Below are positions 4,263 through 5,297 of a stretch of 5,297 nucleotides of DNA, one piece after another; the stretch's first letter is position 1; every line of letters begins with the position of its first letter. The stretch covers positions 1 to 5,297 of the forward strand of contig JAJDDU010000463.1 in assembly GCA_029260155.1 (NCBI GenBank), given 5' to 3'. This stretch comes from Phycisphaerae bacterium (lineage in GTDB: Bacteria; Planctomycetota; Phycisphaerae; UBA1845). Under the pieces are notes generated by a model. It ran no database searches. It was not told the origin of the DNA and was given only the letters and a program-made list of their open reading frames with translations. The position numbers and the translations under genes are program-made.

Positions 4263-5297
4263 ATGTCGGATCGGGCGATGGAATTGGACACGCCCGTGCA
4301 GTTCCTCAAGGGTGTCGGTCCGTGGCGGGCGGCGGCCTTTGGGACGCTGGGCGTGCAGACACTCGCCGATCTGATCGAACACCTCCCTTTTCGCTATGAG
4401 CGGCTGCCGAAATCGGTGCCCATCGGCGAACTGACCCTCGATTCCACCACGACCGTCGTGGGGGCCATCAGTGCGATACGCGGGCAGCACACGGGACCAC
4501 GCGCCAGCTTCAACGCCGACGTCGTCGACGGGACGGGCTGCTGTAGCGTGCGGTGGTTCAATGCACACTATTTGAAAGGTCGGATCCGCAAAGGCCAGAT
4601 CATCCGTCTCACCGGAAAGGTCGAGGCCTATCGCGACACCGCGCAGTTTGTAAACCCCCGATTCGATCTCGTCGGCGAAGATGACGACCCCTTCGCCGAC
4701 GACGCCGATCGCTTCGAGCCGGTATACCCCGCTGTCGCGAAGCTGAATTCCGCGACCATCGCTCGCATAATTGCCGCTGTGCTGCCGCAAGCCTGCGAGC
4801 ACGTCGAAGAATTTCTGCCAGAATCGTATCGCGCCGCGCGTCACATGCCGCCACGTCGCACCGCATTCCTTCGCGCGCATCAGCCGATTGGCGAACGGGA
4901 CGCGGAGGTCGCCCGCAAACGACTGGCCTACGATGAACTCCTGCTCATGCAGTTGGCGATACACACCGCACGCCACAACCGGCGGTTCGCGGCGTCGGCT
5001 TCACCGATCCTGATGTCACCCGCGATCGATGATCGCATCCGCAAGCGTTTCCCATTTTCGTTTACATCCGGCCAAGACCAAGCAGTGCAGGAAATCGCAA
5101 CCGACCTCGCATCACCACGGCCCATGAATCGCCTCCTGCAAGGCGATGTCGGCTCGGGCAAGACCGCCGTCGCGCTGTACGCGGCTCTTGCGACAATCGC
5201 CAACCGGCGGCAGGTTGCGTTCCTCGCGCCGACCGAAATCCTCGCCACGCAACACCTGCAAAAGGTACAGCACTACCTGTCCGACAGCCGGGTGCGC
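4263..5297 (+). CDS. recG: ATP-dependent DNA helicase RecG, N-terminal half, truncated by window end
   Basis: The first 345 residues of RecG, the double-stranded DNA translocase that remodels stalled forks and branch-migrates recombination junctions. The frame is open from the ATG at 4263 to the last base, about half of the usual length near 700. In order: LKGVGP (15-20), LPFRYE near 41, the OB-fold wedge domain (about 60-150) that contacts branched DNA, the EPVYPAVAKLNSATIARII segment that introduces the linker, and the helicase Q-motif-like FTSGQDQAVQEI. Then come the Walker A motif GDVGSGKT (294-301) and motif Ia APTEILATQH (322-331). Lysine 300 is close in position to the catalytic lysine of E. 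coli RecG, so the N-terminal part is of normal length. Motifs II-VI lie beyond the window. The start has a purine-rich AAGGGGGTG upstream; a second in-frame ATG at 4278 is a weaker alternative. Identification is firm. Confidence 0.95.
   Translation, partial: MSDRAMELDTPVQFLKGVGPWRAAAFGTLGVQTLADLIEHLPFRYERLPKSVPIGELTLDSTTTVVGAISAIRGQHTGPRASFNADVVDGTGCCSVRWFNAHYLKGRIRKGQIIRLTGKVEAYRDTAQFVNPRFDLVGEDDDPFADDADRFEPVYPAVAKLNSATIARIIAAVLPQACEHVEEFLPESYRAARHMPPRRTAFLRAHQPIGERDAEVARKRLAYDELLLMQLAIHTARHNRRFAASASPILMSPAIDDRIRKRFPFSFTSGQDQAVQEIATDLASPRPMNRLLQGDVGSGKTAVALYAALATIANRRQVAFLAPTEILATQHLQKVQHYLSDSRVR

Noticed and set aside
3945..4976. A 343-codon open frame on the minus strand opposite the LysM gene and recG
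   Set aside because: It is antisense to two well-identified proteins, spans the terminator between them and shows no recognisable motif. Long antisense frames are common in GC-rich coding DNA.

Overview
The window looks like ordinary chromosomal DNA of a fairly GC-rich Gram-negative bacterium. Supporting signs are a lipoprotein with a classical lipobox, bactofilins, a full-length acidic amino acid/dicarboxylate symporter, sigma70-like promoters and AGGAGG-type ribosome binding sites. The gene mix (two small bactofilins, a zinc-ribbon protein, a DAACS symporter with a charged loop, Der and RecG) would suit Planctomycetota or a related phylum. That placement is a guess from overall character and rests on no marker gene. 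I see no mobile element, CRISPR array, tRNA, rRNA or phage gene.

Layout. (1) At 2-457 (+) is the 3' end of der/engA, the ribosome-assembly GTPase. (2) A DAACS-family symporter runs convergently at 454-1800 (-); the two stop codons interlock in one CTAG. (3) At 1801-2105 is a divergent control region with a putative promoter in each direction and two inverted repeats. (4) An apparent three-gene operon on the + strand covers 2106-3705: a bactofilin, a second bactofilin with an N-terminal four-cysteine zinc ribbon, and a soluble family 2 glycosyltransferase, separated by 21 and 16 bases. (5) A small LysM lipoprotein at 3795-4199 has the best promoter in the window and is followed by a hairpin plus T-run terminator. 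(6) The 5' half of recG starts at 4263 and runs off the end at 5297.

How the genes fit together. Der (50S assembly) and RecG (fork and recombination repair) are housekeeping genes flanking the rest. The bactofilin, zinc-ribbon bactofilin, glycosyltransferase and LysM lipoprotein read as a small cell-envelope group. Bactofilins form filaments at the inner membrane and recruit wall or polysaccharide enzymes, the glycosyltransferase makes or transfers a sugar, and the LysM lipoprotein would sit in the periplasm holding peptidoglycan. The functional link is inferred from gene order and family knowledge. The most unusual element is the zinc-ribbon/bactofilin fusion, which lies in the same reading frame as the bactofilin before it, separated by one stop codon and seven sense codons.
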